This document shows, one piece after another, positions 1-9,679 of a stretch of 64,000 nt of DNA. This DNA is from Schizophyllum amplum (taxonomy: Eukaryota > Basidiomycota > Agaricomycetes > Agaricales > Schizophyllaceae), in contig VDMD01000006.1 in assembly GCA_007026445.1 (NCBI GenBank), positions 1,225,738 to 1,289,737 on the forward strand. The letters are read 5' to 3'. The translations under genes were made by a program, and so were the position numbers. The notes under the pieces are model-generated. The model was given only the letters and a program-made list of their open reading frames with translations, was not told the DNA's origin and searched no databases. The stretch's first letter is position 1. Each line of letters opens with the position of its first letter.

Positions 1-786
1 AGAGGCCATCAAGAACGACGACCAGGAAAGATGTCGACGAGAAGACAAGACGAAGCGCCAGGACCGCCTACAGGTCAGGTTTACGGTCATGAACCCTGCA
101 GGCGGATGCTTACTGCGCCAGCAGTTCCGTCGAGCGGTCGGTCAGCAAGTCTACCTGAAGATTCTCGCCTTGCGCAGGGCAAGGCGACATCTTCAAAGAC
201 TCCAGCCGCCGTCGCAGACTCGTTCACATGCTCCGATTGTGGTAAGAGTTTCTCCAGGTTCGTCCCGACTGCTTGTTCGACCTTCCTTGTCGAAAAAGTG
301 CTAACCACCCTTTGCAGACGAGGCGCTCTGGAGGCACATGTCAATACGCACACAGGCGCCAAACGTGCGCGTCCTCCCTGAGCCTGTCCTGCACGGTGTC
401 CGATCATCCCCTTTCGCTCTTCAGCGTTCGCATGCGACTTTCCTGGCTGCAATACCGCATTCGCCGCCCGATCCAACATGAAGCGGCACCGTCGTGTGCA
501 TGGCAAGGCGTTCGCCGACGAGGTCCGAGTCCCCCCACAGCCGATTCAAACGGCCTTCCACCCGCCCATCGTGAACGAGCAGGTCACCGTCCCCGGGCAT
601 ACGAAGGTTCAGTGGATGACGCCAAATCAGGCTTCGCGGAGCTACACGCGGTACACCGTGGACCCGTCGACGTCTGCGGCTGAGTCGCAGCCGCCTGTTT
701 CCTGGCCCGCGACCTCTACAGTTGCGCCGGACGGGAGTAGTGAGGCTGAGAGGATGTACGTCGATCCACAGGAGTTCTCCCCATAG
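1..786 (+). CDS. C2H2 zinc-finger protein A (5' end may lie outside window)
   Basis: Probable DNA-binding transcription factor with two C2H2 fingers. Model: exons (1 or 31)..257, 318..364, 425..786; both introns are 60 nt with GT..AG ends. From the ATG at 31 this gives 211 residues, but the frame is open to base 1, so the start may be further upstream. After splicing, finger 1 is CSDCGKSFSR plus RGALEAHVNTH (C-x2-C-x12-H-x3-H). The second junction restores the linker HTGAKPF, and finger 2 starts at CDFPGC and ends HRRVH (C-x4-C-x12-H-x3-H). The Ser/Ala-rich N-terminus and the tail containing VQWM resemble other small basidiomycete C2H2 proteins. Intron positions match those of gene B at 2562-3583, so the two are paralogs. 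Targets are unknown. Confidence 0.82.
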
Positions 787-903
787 TCTCGTCCTTTCGT
801 TTACGCGGTCATATCTTGCGCATCATGCATCACGGCAGATCGCAGGATCTTCAGGCGTATATATGAGTTATGAGGGACACTCCTGTTAACGGTAGCGTGG
901 ATG

Positions 904-2492
904 TACAGTGCCTGCAGGACATCAATTACCTGCCTAATACGGTAATTTTTTCCCATCGCCCGCTCGGCGGCGCTCGCGAGCTTGTAGGTCATGTATTCAC
1001 CGCGGTGTACAGCGCGTAGGTACAAGGAAAGACTCTGTGAACCATCCTGTAGTGCATGTAAAAGTACACGGCCAAAAAAAGAGGATAATTCAATGCTTCA
1101 CTCCGTGCAGACCACATCCGAACGCGCTAGACGTTGTGCTGCATCAAAATTGGCCTTGACCACGACCATCATGCCCAAGACCGGGGGCTTCTACTGTCGC
1201 AAAGACAAAACGCATGTCATGTGCACACCAACGAAGCGCGCGCGCATCGAGCGCATGCGCGACAAAGAGAATATGACCTTCGCCGCGATTGGGGCCGAGT
1301 TCAACATAGGCCGTCGCGAAGAATTATCGGGACATGAAGGAGACCGGCGACCCGTATGCGCGCGTGAAACAGAGCAAGAAAAGCCGTGGTCACCCCCGCT
1401 TCAGCGGAGAGGAGGTGCAACGCATGATCGAGAGCGTGGACAATGGCGAGGCGCGTGACGGTGTCGACGTCCGGAATCAGCTGTTCCCAAACGCTCCCGT
1501 CCGTACGGTGCAGAATACCCTAACCCAGAATGGGCGAAGGGGGTACGTTCGCCGGAAGAAGCCATTCCTCACGGAGAAGCAGAAGGAAGCACGCCTTCGA
1601 TGGGCAAACGACAAGATCACTCTCACGCAGGATGACTGGGAGATTGTTTTGTTCTCTGACGAGTCCAAATTCAACCTCTTCGGGTCAGATGGAAGACAGT
1701 GGTGCAGGAGACCTCGAGGGAAGGATCAATATGCTGAGCGGAACACACGAAAGGTGCGTTGATCTTCTCGCGAGTGGGCAGGCACATTCAACTACTGTCA
1801 GGTCGTTGCACATGGCGGCGGAAGCGTCATGGTCTGGGGCTGTCTGACCCCTTACGGTCCGGGTCGCCTTGTTCGCATTGAAGGGCGCATGAACGCGGAG
1901 AAGTACGTGGAGGTTCTCAAGGAGGGCCTTCTCGGAACCATACACCATTACGGGATGGCCCCCCGCGGCATCGTCTTCCAACAAGATAACGATCCCAAGC
2001 ACACCTCTCGTCTTGCCAAGGCCTGGCTCGCCGACGAGGGCTTCGAAATCCTCGAATGGTGTTCAAACTCCCCAGACCTGTCGGCAATCGAGAATGCATG
2101 GGATGAGCTTGATGATCGCGTGCGTCGTCGGCGTGTTCTGCCCAAGAACAAGGAAGAGATGTGGCAGGCTCTTCAGCAAGAATGGTATTCACTGCCTCCA
2201 GAGTATATTAACAACCTGTATGCCTCGATGCCTCGGCGTATCGATGCCGTTGTCCAGGCGGAAGGGAGCTCGACGAAGTACTGAATTATATACTTTTATG
2301 ATCGCAAAAATCGCGATTTTCTGTTGCCAGTTGTTTGCATACATCTCGTTCTATATTCAATACGCTTTTAACGAGCAAACAACGCGTCTACAGGCCGTGG
2401 TTGGCGACCTACAAGCTCGCGAGCGCCGCCGAGCGGGCGATGGGAAAAAATTACCGTATTAGGCAGGTAATTGATGTCCTGCAGGCACTGTA
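904..2492. mobile_element. Tc1/mariner element with 85-bp perfect TIRs and TA target sites
   Basis: The left TIR (906-990) is the exact reverse complement of the right TIR (2406-2490), including the run of six A/T. Both are bounded by TA (904-905 and 2491-2492), the expected Tc1/mariner target duplication. Both ends start CAGTGCCTGCAGG. A looser inverted similarity continues about 25 bp inward from each TIR. The 1,585-bp element encloses the transposase remnant at 1171-2284. Identical TIRs suggest fairly recent insertion. It sits between the 3' ends of two convergent C2H2 genes. Confidence 0.9.
1171..2284 (+). pseudogene. Tc1/mariner transposase, DD34E, apparently frameshifted
   Basis: DDE transposase of the Tc1/mariner superfamily, which would cut and paste the surrounding element. 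The DNA-binding part runs from the ATG at 1171 (frame 1: TFAAIGAEFNIG). The catalytic part continues in frame 2 from about 1316 (KNYRDMKETGDPYARV, LFSDESKFNLFG). An in-frame GT-AG intron at 1754-1801 (48 nt) joins RKV to VAHGGGSVMVWG. Then come QQDNDPKHTS and NSPDLSAIENAW. The spacing between the second Asp and the Glu is 34 residues. Frame 2 has a TAG at 1307-1309 and frame 1 departs from the family just after NIGRR, with no plausible intron there. A small indel near 1310-1318 therefore breaks the ORF, unless it is a sequencing error. Confidence 0.85.
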
Positions 2493-2561
2493 GGTAGTAG
2501 TACATAGTAGCCTGCCAACGACGCCAGTTTGTGGATCGGCGGCGCGCGATGCGCCTGTCAT

Positions 2562-3583
2562 TCACGCCTCCGTATCGTCGACCCTCTGGGACGTTGTGCC
2601 GCCCCTGCGGTGGTGTCGCTTAGGCAGATTGACCGGCATCCACCGTACGACCTGCGCTGAGCCCTCGCTGCCGCCTGCAACGCCGGCGAGCCCTGCGCCC
2701 CCGGACGCACCCACGCTTCCAGAGATGTCCGATATCGATGTGTCCGCAATGATGGGGTCCACGAATTGGGTCTCCCGAGACGTGCTCTCCGCTTCGGCGC
2801 GCTCGCTGGCGTCCATCATGGACACAAAGTCCTTCCCATGGGTATTCCGATGGCGGCGAGCATTGGACCGAGCGGCGAAGCGAGCAGTGCAGCCCTCGTA
2901 ACCGCACACATACGCTGAGAAACAAATAGGGTGAGCAGATAAACGACGGCGCGTCACCGGAAAGAAAGCTCAGAGCAGTCCGCGACCGCCGAGAGACACG
3001 CACGCTTGATTTTATTGTGGGTATTCATATGAGTGTTCAAACCGCTGGGTCTGGTCAACGTACAGCGGTCGGTAAACCAAAGCTCAGAAGAATGCACTTC
3101 ACCCACCTCTGGAATGTTTTGCCGCACAGGGAGCATTCGTGCGCCTTGGGCCGCTTGAACGAGGAAGCATTATTGTCGAGAGGTGTCGACGATGTCGACG
3201 AGGATGCGGCGGCGGGAGGAGAGGAAATGCCTCCTGTCGCAGCTGGCGAGAGCGGCGAAGGCGACGAGCGCACATTGAGCTGATATAGCAGCTCAGAAAC
3301 AGGTAGAAATGAGGGCGCAAGCGTGCAGTACCTGAGTCGGTGGCGGTGACGCGGCAGGACCCAGCGGGGCTGGCTCTGGTATAGATGCTGAGCTCTCCCG
3401 CGGAGAACGCGATTCCGCAGGATGTGAGGTAGAAAACGACGGCCTGCCTTCGTTCGGTTCCGAGTCGGTCGGCCTCTCCTTGCCTTCATCGCTGCCCGTC
3501 GACCGGGAAGGGGTCTCTGTGGAACTCGTCCTCCCACGTTGCGGTCTGCTGATTATTCGATACATGGACCAGGAGGTCCCCAC
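2562..3583 (-). CDS. C2H2 zinc-finger protein B, paralog of A
   Basis: Probable transcription factor of about 274 residues. Exons on the minus strand: 3583..3332, 3279..3107, 3050..3004, 2914..2562. Introns are 52, 56 and 89 nt. The Ser/Thr/Pro-rich N-terminus precedes finger 1 (CSLCGKTFQR joined to PSGLNTHMNTH). The next junction splits a Pro codon as C|CG, exactly as in gene A, and leads to finger 2 (CGYEGCTARFAARSNARRH). The middle exon is 47 nt in both genes. The tail contains VVRWMP, comparable to VQWM in gene A. A second ATG at 3564 is an alternative start. The stop lies about 70 bp from the mariner right end, so the 3' UTR may abut the transposon. Confidence 0.82.
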
Positions 3584-3977
3584 TCTGGGGGATTTTCGCT
3601 ATCAGCCAGCAAGGAAAGAGTCGGAGGCAGATCATTAGCTGAACAAAAAGACCAGAAAGTCAACTGTGAGTTCCAGGCGTAGTCACGAGGCAAATAACTT
3701 CCGGTGACGCGCACATGACGTCATGTGCTCACGGAATATTCCGATACCTGCTGACCGCAGCGCAGGTTTACAGTAAAACACGCGCACACAAGTCCATAAA
3801 TCTCCGAGATTCCAGTGAACGATAGGGTATGTTGTCTATTCGAACGCGTTCTAACCAATGCCTTTGCCTTAGCAATAGTGTATGTTAACATATGCATAAA
3901 ACGGAAGTCCGGGAGCGCCAAGGCAAGGAAGGGTGTAGATGAAGTCCGATGTTAAAGCTACGCTAGGCTACGGGCGC
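3584..3977. other. Intergenic, 394 bp
   Basis: Lies upstream of gene B and downstream of the GPI-protein gene. No ORF with family signal. It holds the 18-bp CRE-type palindrome listed separately. Confidence 0.6.
3711..3728. promoter_or_regulatory. 18-bp perfect palindrome with CRE core TGACGTCA
   Basis: GCACATGACGTCATGTGC is identical to its reverse complement and centres on TGACGTCA, the consensus for CREB/ATF-type bZIP dimers. It lies about 130 bp upstream of the start of C2H2 gene B, in the right place for a promoter element. Function is inferred from the motif only. Confidence 0.5.
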
Positions 3978-4857
3978 TTAGAAAAGCGCGGCACCAACGA
4001 GACCGAGGACACCAGCGAGCGAAGCCGGGGCAGCGAAAGAGCGAGCGTTGGCGGCGTTAGAGTCGCCCGAAGACTCGGCGGAGCTCGTAGCCGAGGCACT
4101 GCTCCCGCTGCCGGAACCACTGCTGCTGCCACCAGTGGTGGAAGCGGAGCCGCCGCCGGAGGTGCTGAACGGGAGTGAGCACACAAACAGATGTCAGAAT
4201 AAATACACATACGCAGAGGAGCCCGAAGAACCAGTGGCGGAGCCAGTCGAGCCGGAGGCGGCGGTGCCGGAGCTCACGCAGCTGTTGTCGTTGCCCTCGG
4301 TGATGGTGACTGCGTCGGTGTACGCGACATTGCCCGTGCCGTCCTTGATGGAGAGGGTGCTGCGGGCAAAATCAGTATGCTAGCTAATCTCAAATGCCGC
4401 GCAGCGTCGCAGATGCTGCGCGCAAAGGAAAATGATGCAGACGATGCAGGGGGACGTCCCACCCGCGTCCGCAGCCATCATGGAACCCGAGCTCGCCCCG
4501 CGATGTGACTCGGAAGGAATGACGGGATGAAGATGGACAAGTAATGGAGCGTGCAGAACAAGACTTACACAGACGTGCCCGAGGCGAGGTCGACGTTCCA
4601 GGTGATGGAAGTCGCGTCGGTCTGGTCAAAGGTCTTGAGAGCACCGCTGGTCTGACCACCAGGGAGGATGGTGAGGAAGTACGGGGTCGACCCGTCAGCC
4701 CAGCTCAGCAGCGACGGCTGGCAGACCGTCAAGGACGCGCTGCAAAAGGCGGGTAAGCGTACGGCTCTCGTAGTCAGGGCCGCGTAACGCACGGGGTGTT
4801 GATGGTGAGCGCCTGCACAGCGGCGATCAACGAGGCGGCGGCGACGAGGAACTTCAT
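3978..4857 (-). CDS. Secreted Kre9/Knh1-like Ser/Thr-rich GPI-anchored protein
   Basis: Predicted 189-residue cell-surface protein. Exons: 4857..4793, 4739..4569, 4359..4213, 4164..3978, all with GT-AG introns. The N-terminus MKFLVAAASLIAAVQA is a signal peptide. It is followed by LTINTPASLTVCQPSLLSW and an Ig-like beta domain with YFLTILPGGQ and TLSIKDGTGNVAYTDAVTI. This order is typical of the basidiomycete Ser-Thr-rich GPI-anchored family related to Kre9/Knh1 (beta-glucan-associated wall proteins). The second half is Ser/Gly/Thr-rich, and the C-terminus (small residues SNAANARS, then SLAGVLGLVGAALF) fits a GPI-attachment signal. The exact role in wall assembly is not known. The gene model is frame-consistent throughout. 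Confidence 0.85.
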
Positions 4858-4979
4858 GGTTGCGGTGGGGTGGGCGAGGAAGGAACGAGGGGAAGCGACC
4901 GAAGAGCGTTTTATGGCGAAGACAACGAGAAAGAAGACGGCAAGAAGTCAACGAGGCGACTGCGGTACACGATGCCGTC

Positions 4980-4985
4980 TTTATA
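4980..4985 (-). promoter_or_regulatory. TATA box of the GPI-protein gene
   Basis: TATAAA on the minus strand, about 125 bp upstream of the ATG at 4857, at a plausible distance for a fungal core promoter. Confidence 0.5.
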
Positions 4986-5369
4986 GCTCCACTTCAAATT
5001 TCATACTCAGCCAGCACGTGATAGCAACCGATCTCGCGCGACGTGCGGTTCTGCGCGCCGCCGCGCGCCTGCTCAGCCTCCAGGCGACGTTGATTGGATG
5101 CGGGCGCACCAAAAGAATGTTCTTCAGAGGCCGTATTCTTGAGTCGTAGACGGTACACAGACCACAACTGCAATTGGAAGAATTCATTGCCTGGGCGCGC
5201 TGCGAAGCGCAGCTCCAAAGCGTAACACTTGATTACACTTCCCTCCCGGCTGTCAGAGCCACCTCGCCCGCCCGCATCAAGCACGCATCGACTGCTCAAG
5301 CGTCGGCAGCGTAGCGATATCACTCCCTGATACTTACAGCCTCTACGAACGTCTGCCTGGGGAGACTAC
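4986..5369. other. Intergenic between GPI-protein promoter and PRMT5 3' end
   Basis: No supported coding signal. It probably holds upstream regulatory sequence of the GPI-protein gene and the PRMT5 3' UTR, since both genes are on the minus strand. Confidence 0.5.
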
Positions 5370-8300
5370 TTACAGTCCAATCCAGCTGCTCCTCCCACCC
5401 GGGTTATGCAGGTTCGTCTGCCCGATCTTGATCACCGTCAAGGGCTCCCCCCGTGCACGATGGACCCCATGGCCAGAGTCGCGCGCCATCGACGGCTCGC
5501 GCACAGGGGTCGCGGGCATCGCCGTATCGCTAGGCGAGCCGAACGGCATGTCCACGGCGTCGATCAGCGGGCTCGACGGCATCGACAGGTCCTGGAGGGA
5601 CGGTGTTGCTGAAAGCAGCCCCAGGCTGGACGAGCGAGGCTTCTCCCACCCGGGCGCGGCGATCGCTTGCACGGCGAGGAAGGCTTCCGCGTGCCACTCG
5701 TACCACACTTGCCGAGTGTTCGTGAGCCGCCAGATCGTGACGTGCAGCTCGGAGTTGCTGGGGAGGTAGAGAGGCTCCTGGAAGCAGATGAGCGATGAAG
5801 ACATACAAAGGCAAGGCACCACAGCAGTCCCTTGGACGGGCTGGAGGCACAGGTTCAGCCCCGCGCCCCGCTCCGCTATTCAGTGTGCAAAGAAGGGTTC
5901 CAATAGCTCACCCTAAACGGGAAGAAAAGCGGGAACCAGCTCAGCATGTCCTTGGAAACATGATCCTTGCGCTCCGGATGTATGCTCAGGCCGATGGTGC
6001 CATACAGCACGGCCTCAAAGTACCCGGCCAAGCCACTGAGAAAATGCACGTCAGCGGGGCCCGTGGAAGCGACACTGCCTTCTAGTAGAGGAAGCACTGC
6101 GAGGGCACTCTCGGCTTCGCATGTGACTGGCTTCTGCGCGCAGCAAAACATCACTCACTGCATGACCCCCGCGTGCGGTATGTGGAACTTGAGGCGTGCG
6201 CTCCGCACATTGTGGCTATTACTGAACGGCAGACCTGTCGCGCGTGGTCAGCACGACGCACCAGAAGACACCAACGATCGCCACTTACCTCTCTCGTCTA
6301 GTAGCGCGTCTTTCCGCGGGTGCTCAAAGCTCCAGCACTCTTGGATGCGGGGCCCGCACGCGCCGCTGACGCCTGGGCCGTCTCCGCTCAGGATGTTTAC
6401 CGCCTGTAGCATGACTACGTATGGTGTTTCCAGCCCTACCATGTCCCGTGTCAGTCAGTCTGGACGACGGCATAGCGAAGAGCACTACGCACCTGCAGGG
6501 CTCCCGGACGCCGTTGCCCCCGAGCGAGCCTCGTTGTACAGCTTTGCAGACGACAACGGCGCAAGATGGGCAGTATAGGAACATGGGATGGAAATACCCG
6601 TCGCTGAAAATTCCAGATGTCAAAGAGTCAGAAGAGACGAGCGTCGGTAAACATCGTAGTAGACTCACGCTTCAAAAATCTCACCGCGCCATCGAGACAC
6701 TCCGGGCTGAGCTCATTGTCCCCAAACGACCCCAACAGTTCGCTGACGAGGATGTCCGCTTGCTCGGGGACCTCGAGCGCCCGCATGTCGCCGTACACCA
6801 GCGTGACCTTGTCTCCCCAGTCCGCGGCCTTGCGGCGCTGGAGGCTGCAGCCGTTTGTATCAGTAAGGGTGAGTGGCGAAGAAAAACGGATAGACGTACG
6901 TCACGTAGGCGTTGGGGTTCTTCTCTACAGCGTAGATTTTGGCGTCCTTCTTCGCACGTTGGAGGGCGTTGAGTGCGCGGGCAACAAGGGGGCCGCGACC
7001 GGCGCCGGCGACGCAAATTATACTTGGAGTGCATGAGCTTAGTTTAGAGTCCTAGAAATGCGAGAGACCCACAGGTTCTCGACGTCCTGCAAATCAGACA
7101 CAGCGCAGAATATCGCCTGGGAACCCGATTTAGCACGGCACCTAAATTTCGCGAAATAGTCAGTCGTACCTCCTCATACTGGTGGTACTTGACTGGATCC
7201 CGCTCGAACGTTTCGTATGTCGCGCTTTGGAGATTGTCCATGAGGGGCTGCAGCGGTGCCTGCAAATAATCCTGATAACCCTGCGCAAAATGCTCGACCG
7301 TGCCCTCTGTCTCTGTCGCGCGCACCACCGGGCTGGTGCGCTCGAGGTGGCGCACGTACTGCACGTACGCCGCGCCGCCGCCGCGCTCGTGCACCCTGTC
7401 CGTCGTGCCGGAGAGAATAATTGTGGGTTGATGCTGCCTGGTGTTGTCAGCGAATGCGCAGGTAGTGGGGGCGGGTGATACTTGCTGTCATGCTCGCGCG
7501 GAGGAAGGACTGCGTAGTTTTAGAGAGGACAGGGTAGCCCTTGGCGTTGGCGATGAAGGTGGAGGCGGGGAGGAAGATGTGGCGGACGGGCTCGGCGGAC
7601 CAACGGTTGAGGACGCCGAGGGTGGAGGGGAGCGCAAGGGCGAGATCGAGGGCTGTAGGCTGGTCAGTGAGAGAGGGAGAGGGGAGGTGGGGCGTAGACG
7701 TACCGAGCGAGAGGCGGGTGTTGTAATCACAGATCGTGCGGATCAGGTCCCACATCTCCCAGGTCGTGTTGAGCTCGCGCTCGGGCCCCGGCCGGTTGTG
7801 CGCGTGGCGTGAGTCGTCCGAGACGAGCAGGGTCGGCGTGCCCGGCATGGACATGGATGGCATGCGCGGGCTGCGCCCGAGAACGAATGGCGACGCGGGG
7901 ATGCCTTCGTCCAGCTTTGCGGGGTCATATATGGGCAGGCGGACGGCGAGGTTGACGTATGGGACGCTCTTAAGGCATGTATTGACGATGCGGGCGTAGG
8001 ACGCGACGTGCTCGCGGCTGCGTGGGGCGGGGAGGATGACGCTCTGGATGCCGAGGTAGGCTGCGTACGCGAGCTCCTGCTGCAGCGCGATCGCGGCGTC
8101 GTGGCGCACCCAGTCGTCCGCAGCGTCGAGCTCCAGCCACTCGGATGCGACGACGACGACTCCTTGTGCTTCGTCTGCGGCAAGTCAGTCAGAGGAAAGC
8201 GGGGGGAGGGGGGGAACTCACCCAAACGTGTCATCGTCACCTCGTCCAGCTGGAAAGCTGGCTGCGATCGCCAATCCTCAGCGCGCTTCTCGTCCGCTAG

Positions 8301-8528
8301 ACGCTGCTCGCGATCGCGATCGCGGTGCTCCTCGTCCCCCAGCGAGGATATGCATGTCTCCGTCCATCGCTTTTTCCATTGATCGGTGGTGAGCGGGAGG
8401 CAGAGCACATCGTAGCCCTCGTCCTGGATGCGATTGGCGAGCTTGACGACCGCGGTCTCCTTGTCATCGCTGGGAGTCTTTGCGATGTCGTCTACAGAGG
8501 CGAAGGATCCAAGAAGCGCGTATGCCAT
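5370..8528 (-). CDS. PRMT5: Protein arginine N-methyltransferase 5 (Skb1/PRMT5)
   Basis: Type II arginine methyltransferase that makes symmetric dimethylarginine on histones and splicing proteins. Twelve exons: 8528..8222, 8174..7704, 7652..7486, 7433..7170, 7116..7073, 7022..6900, 6844..6669, 6603..6493, 6435..6289, 6234..6159, 6035..5912, 5777..5370; 805 residues, longer than the roughly 640 of human PRMT5. The N-terminal TIM-barrel part contains [11 protein letters not shown]. Phe ~391 in YETFERDP matches the Phe that favours symmetric methylation. The SAM motif VAGAGRGP and double-Glu loop [16 protein letters not shown] follow. The beta-barrel part has [18 protein letters not shown], and the end [11 protein letters not shown] is diagnostic. 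Intron 3 appears to use a GC donor (gcaagt). Extra length is a Ser/Pro-rich insert of about 70 residues near the C-terminus. Confidence 0.93.
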
Positions 8529-9679
8529 GGATTGAAGACAGCGACAAGATATGGCATGGGATGGGGGGCAAAGTGTATCGACGCTGACTTGGAGCTCCCA
8601 AAGAAAACCTGCTTTATATCAGTCTCTGAGGTCTATAGAGTGATGCTTTACTGTGCTCACCAATGATGATTGGGATCAAGTCGAGATCCTACTGCTGATT
8701 TGGTTCGTCACTAGTCACTTGTGAGGCAGAACTTCAGAAAGACGATCGTTGGGAACAAGCTCGAGAAAGTTGCGAGAAAGTGGCGCGCTGCCGCTTGTTC
8801 GGGCCGCGGAAGCGGTAAGCACGAGGTGCGAGAGGGACTTGTCGTTCTTCGTCTTTTCTTCATCTTTTCTTCTACCTCTATCATCGCCTTCCCGCTGAAG
8901 TAAGCTCCCCTCAAATTGACTGCAAGTGCTGCTCTGCACTGCTCCCCACTCTTGACACTTATCAGCGGACGTGTCCTAGTGCAGGCAAGGTGGAGAAAAG
9001 GCTGCACGCCCACATCGAGTCGTCGACGAGCAGACTACTTACCGTCCGATATTGCGCTCAAAGGTCATTCGCATGGGAACTATATCAGGGCTGTATATTC
9101 CATCCCCACATCGATGTCATGACTACTTACACGCGGTTCTCGCTGCTCACTGGCGCTCAACATCCAGCAGTGTTTTGCAGTCTCATCCGAAGGTCGAGAC
9201 TCAGTGTCGCATCGTAGCCTCATTCAATGTCATCCTTACGTGATGAGCCAAGACGTTGCGTCGCTCGGACAGTGGGCACAAACAGCAAATGCGTCCAGTG
9301 AGCGTCCGTTATCAAGGAACTGCATGGCTCAGATAGAGACGTATCGTGTAACAGAGAGTCTGGAGAAAGGCGAATTACCCAGGACATGGAGTGGCAGGCT
9401 ATACCTCCTCCGTAAGGCGCAAGATTCAGACACAAAAGCACCCATGTTCAAGTCGAACATGGAAGTTGGGATTCCGCAGCGGCCCGAACGGCCACGTGAC
9501 CACGCGCCTTTGGACAATTTTCCTTTTTCGTTCTGGGCCTTGCTTCTGGTGTGCCTTGCGGCGAGCTAGCGTTTCCGGCCTTTGCCTGTTTTGCTTCTGT
9601 CCTTCATCGCAAGGACGGTTTGCTGAACCCGTCTCGGACTCCACATTCCTCTTTTTCTTGACTCTTTACGACATCAACC
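8529..9679. other. Intergenic, 1.15 kb, between divergent PRMT5 and the SYSV-repeat gene
   Basis: Only short open frames with no family signal. Because the flanking genes diverge, it must contain both promoters. A pyrimidine-rich stretch precedes the ATG at 9680. I see no repeats or clear TATA boxes. Confidence 0.5.
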
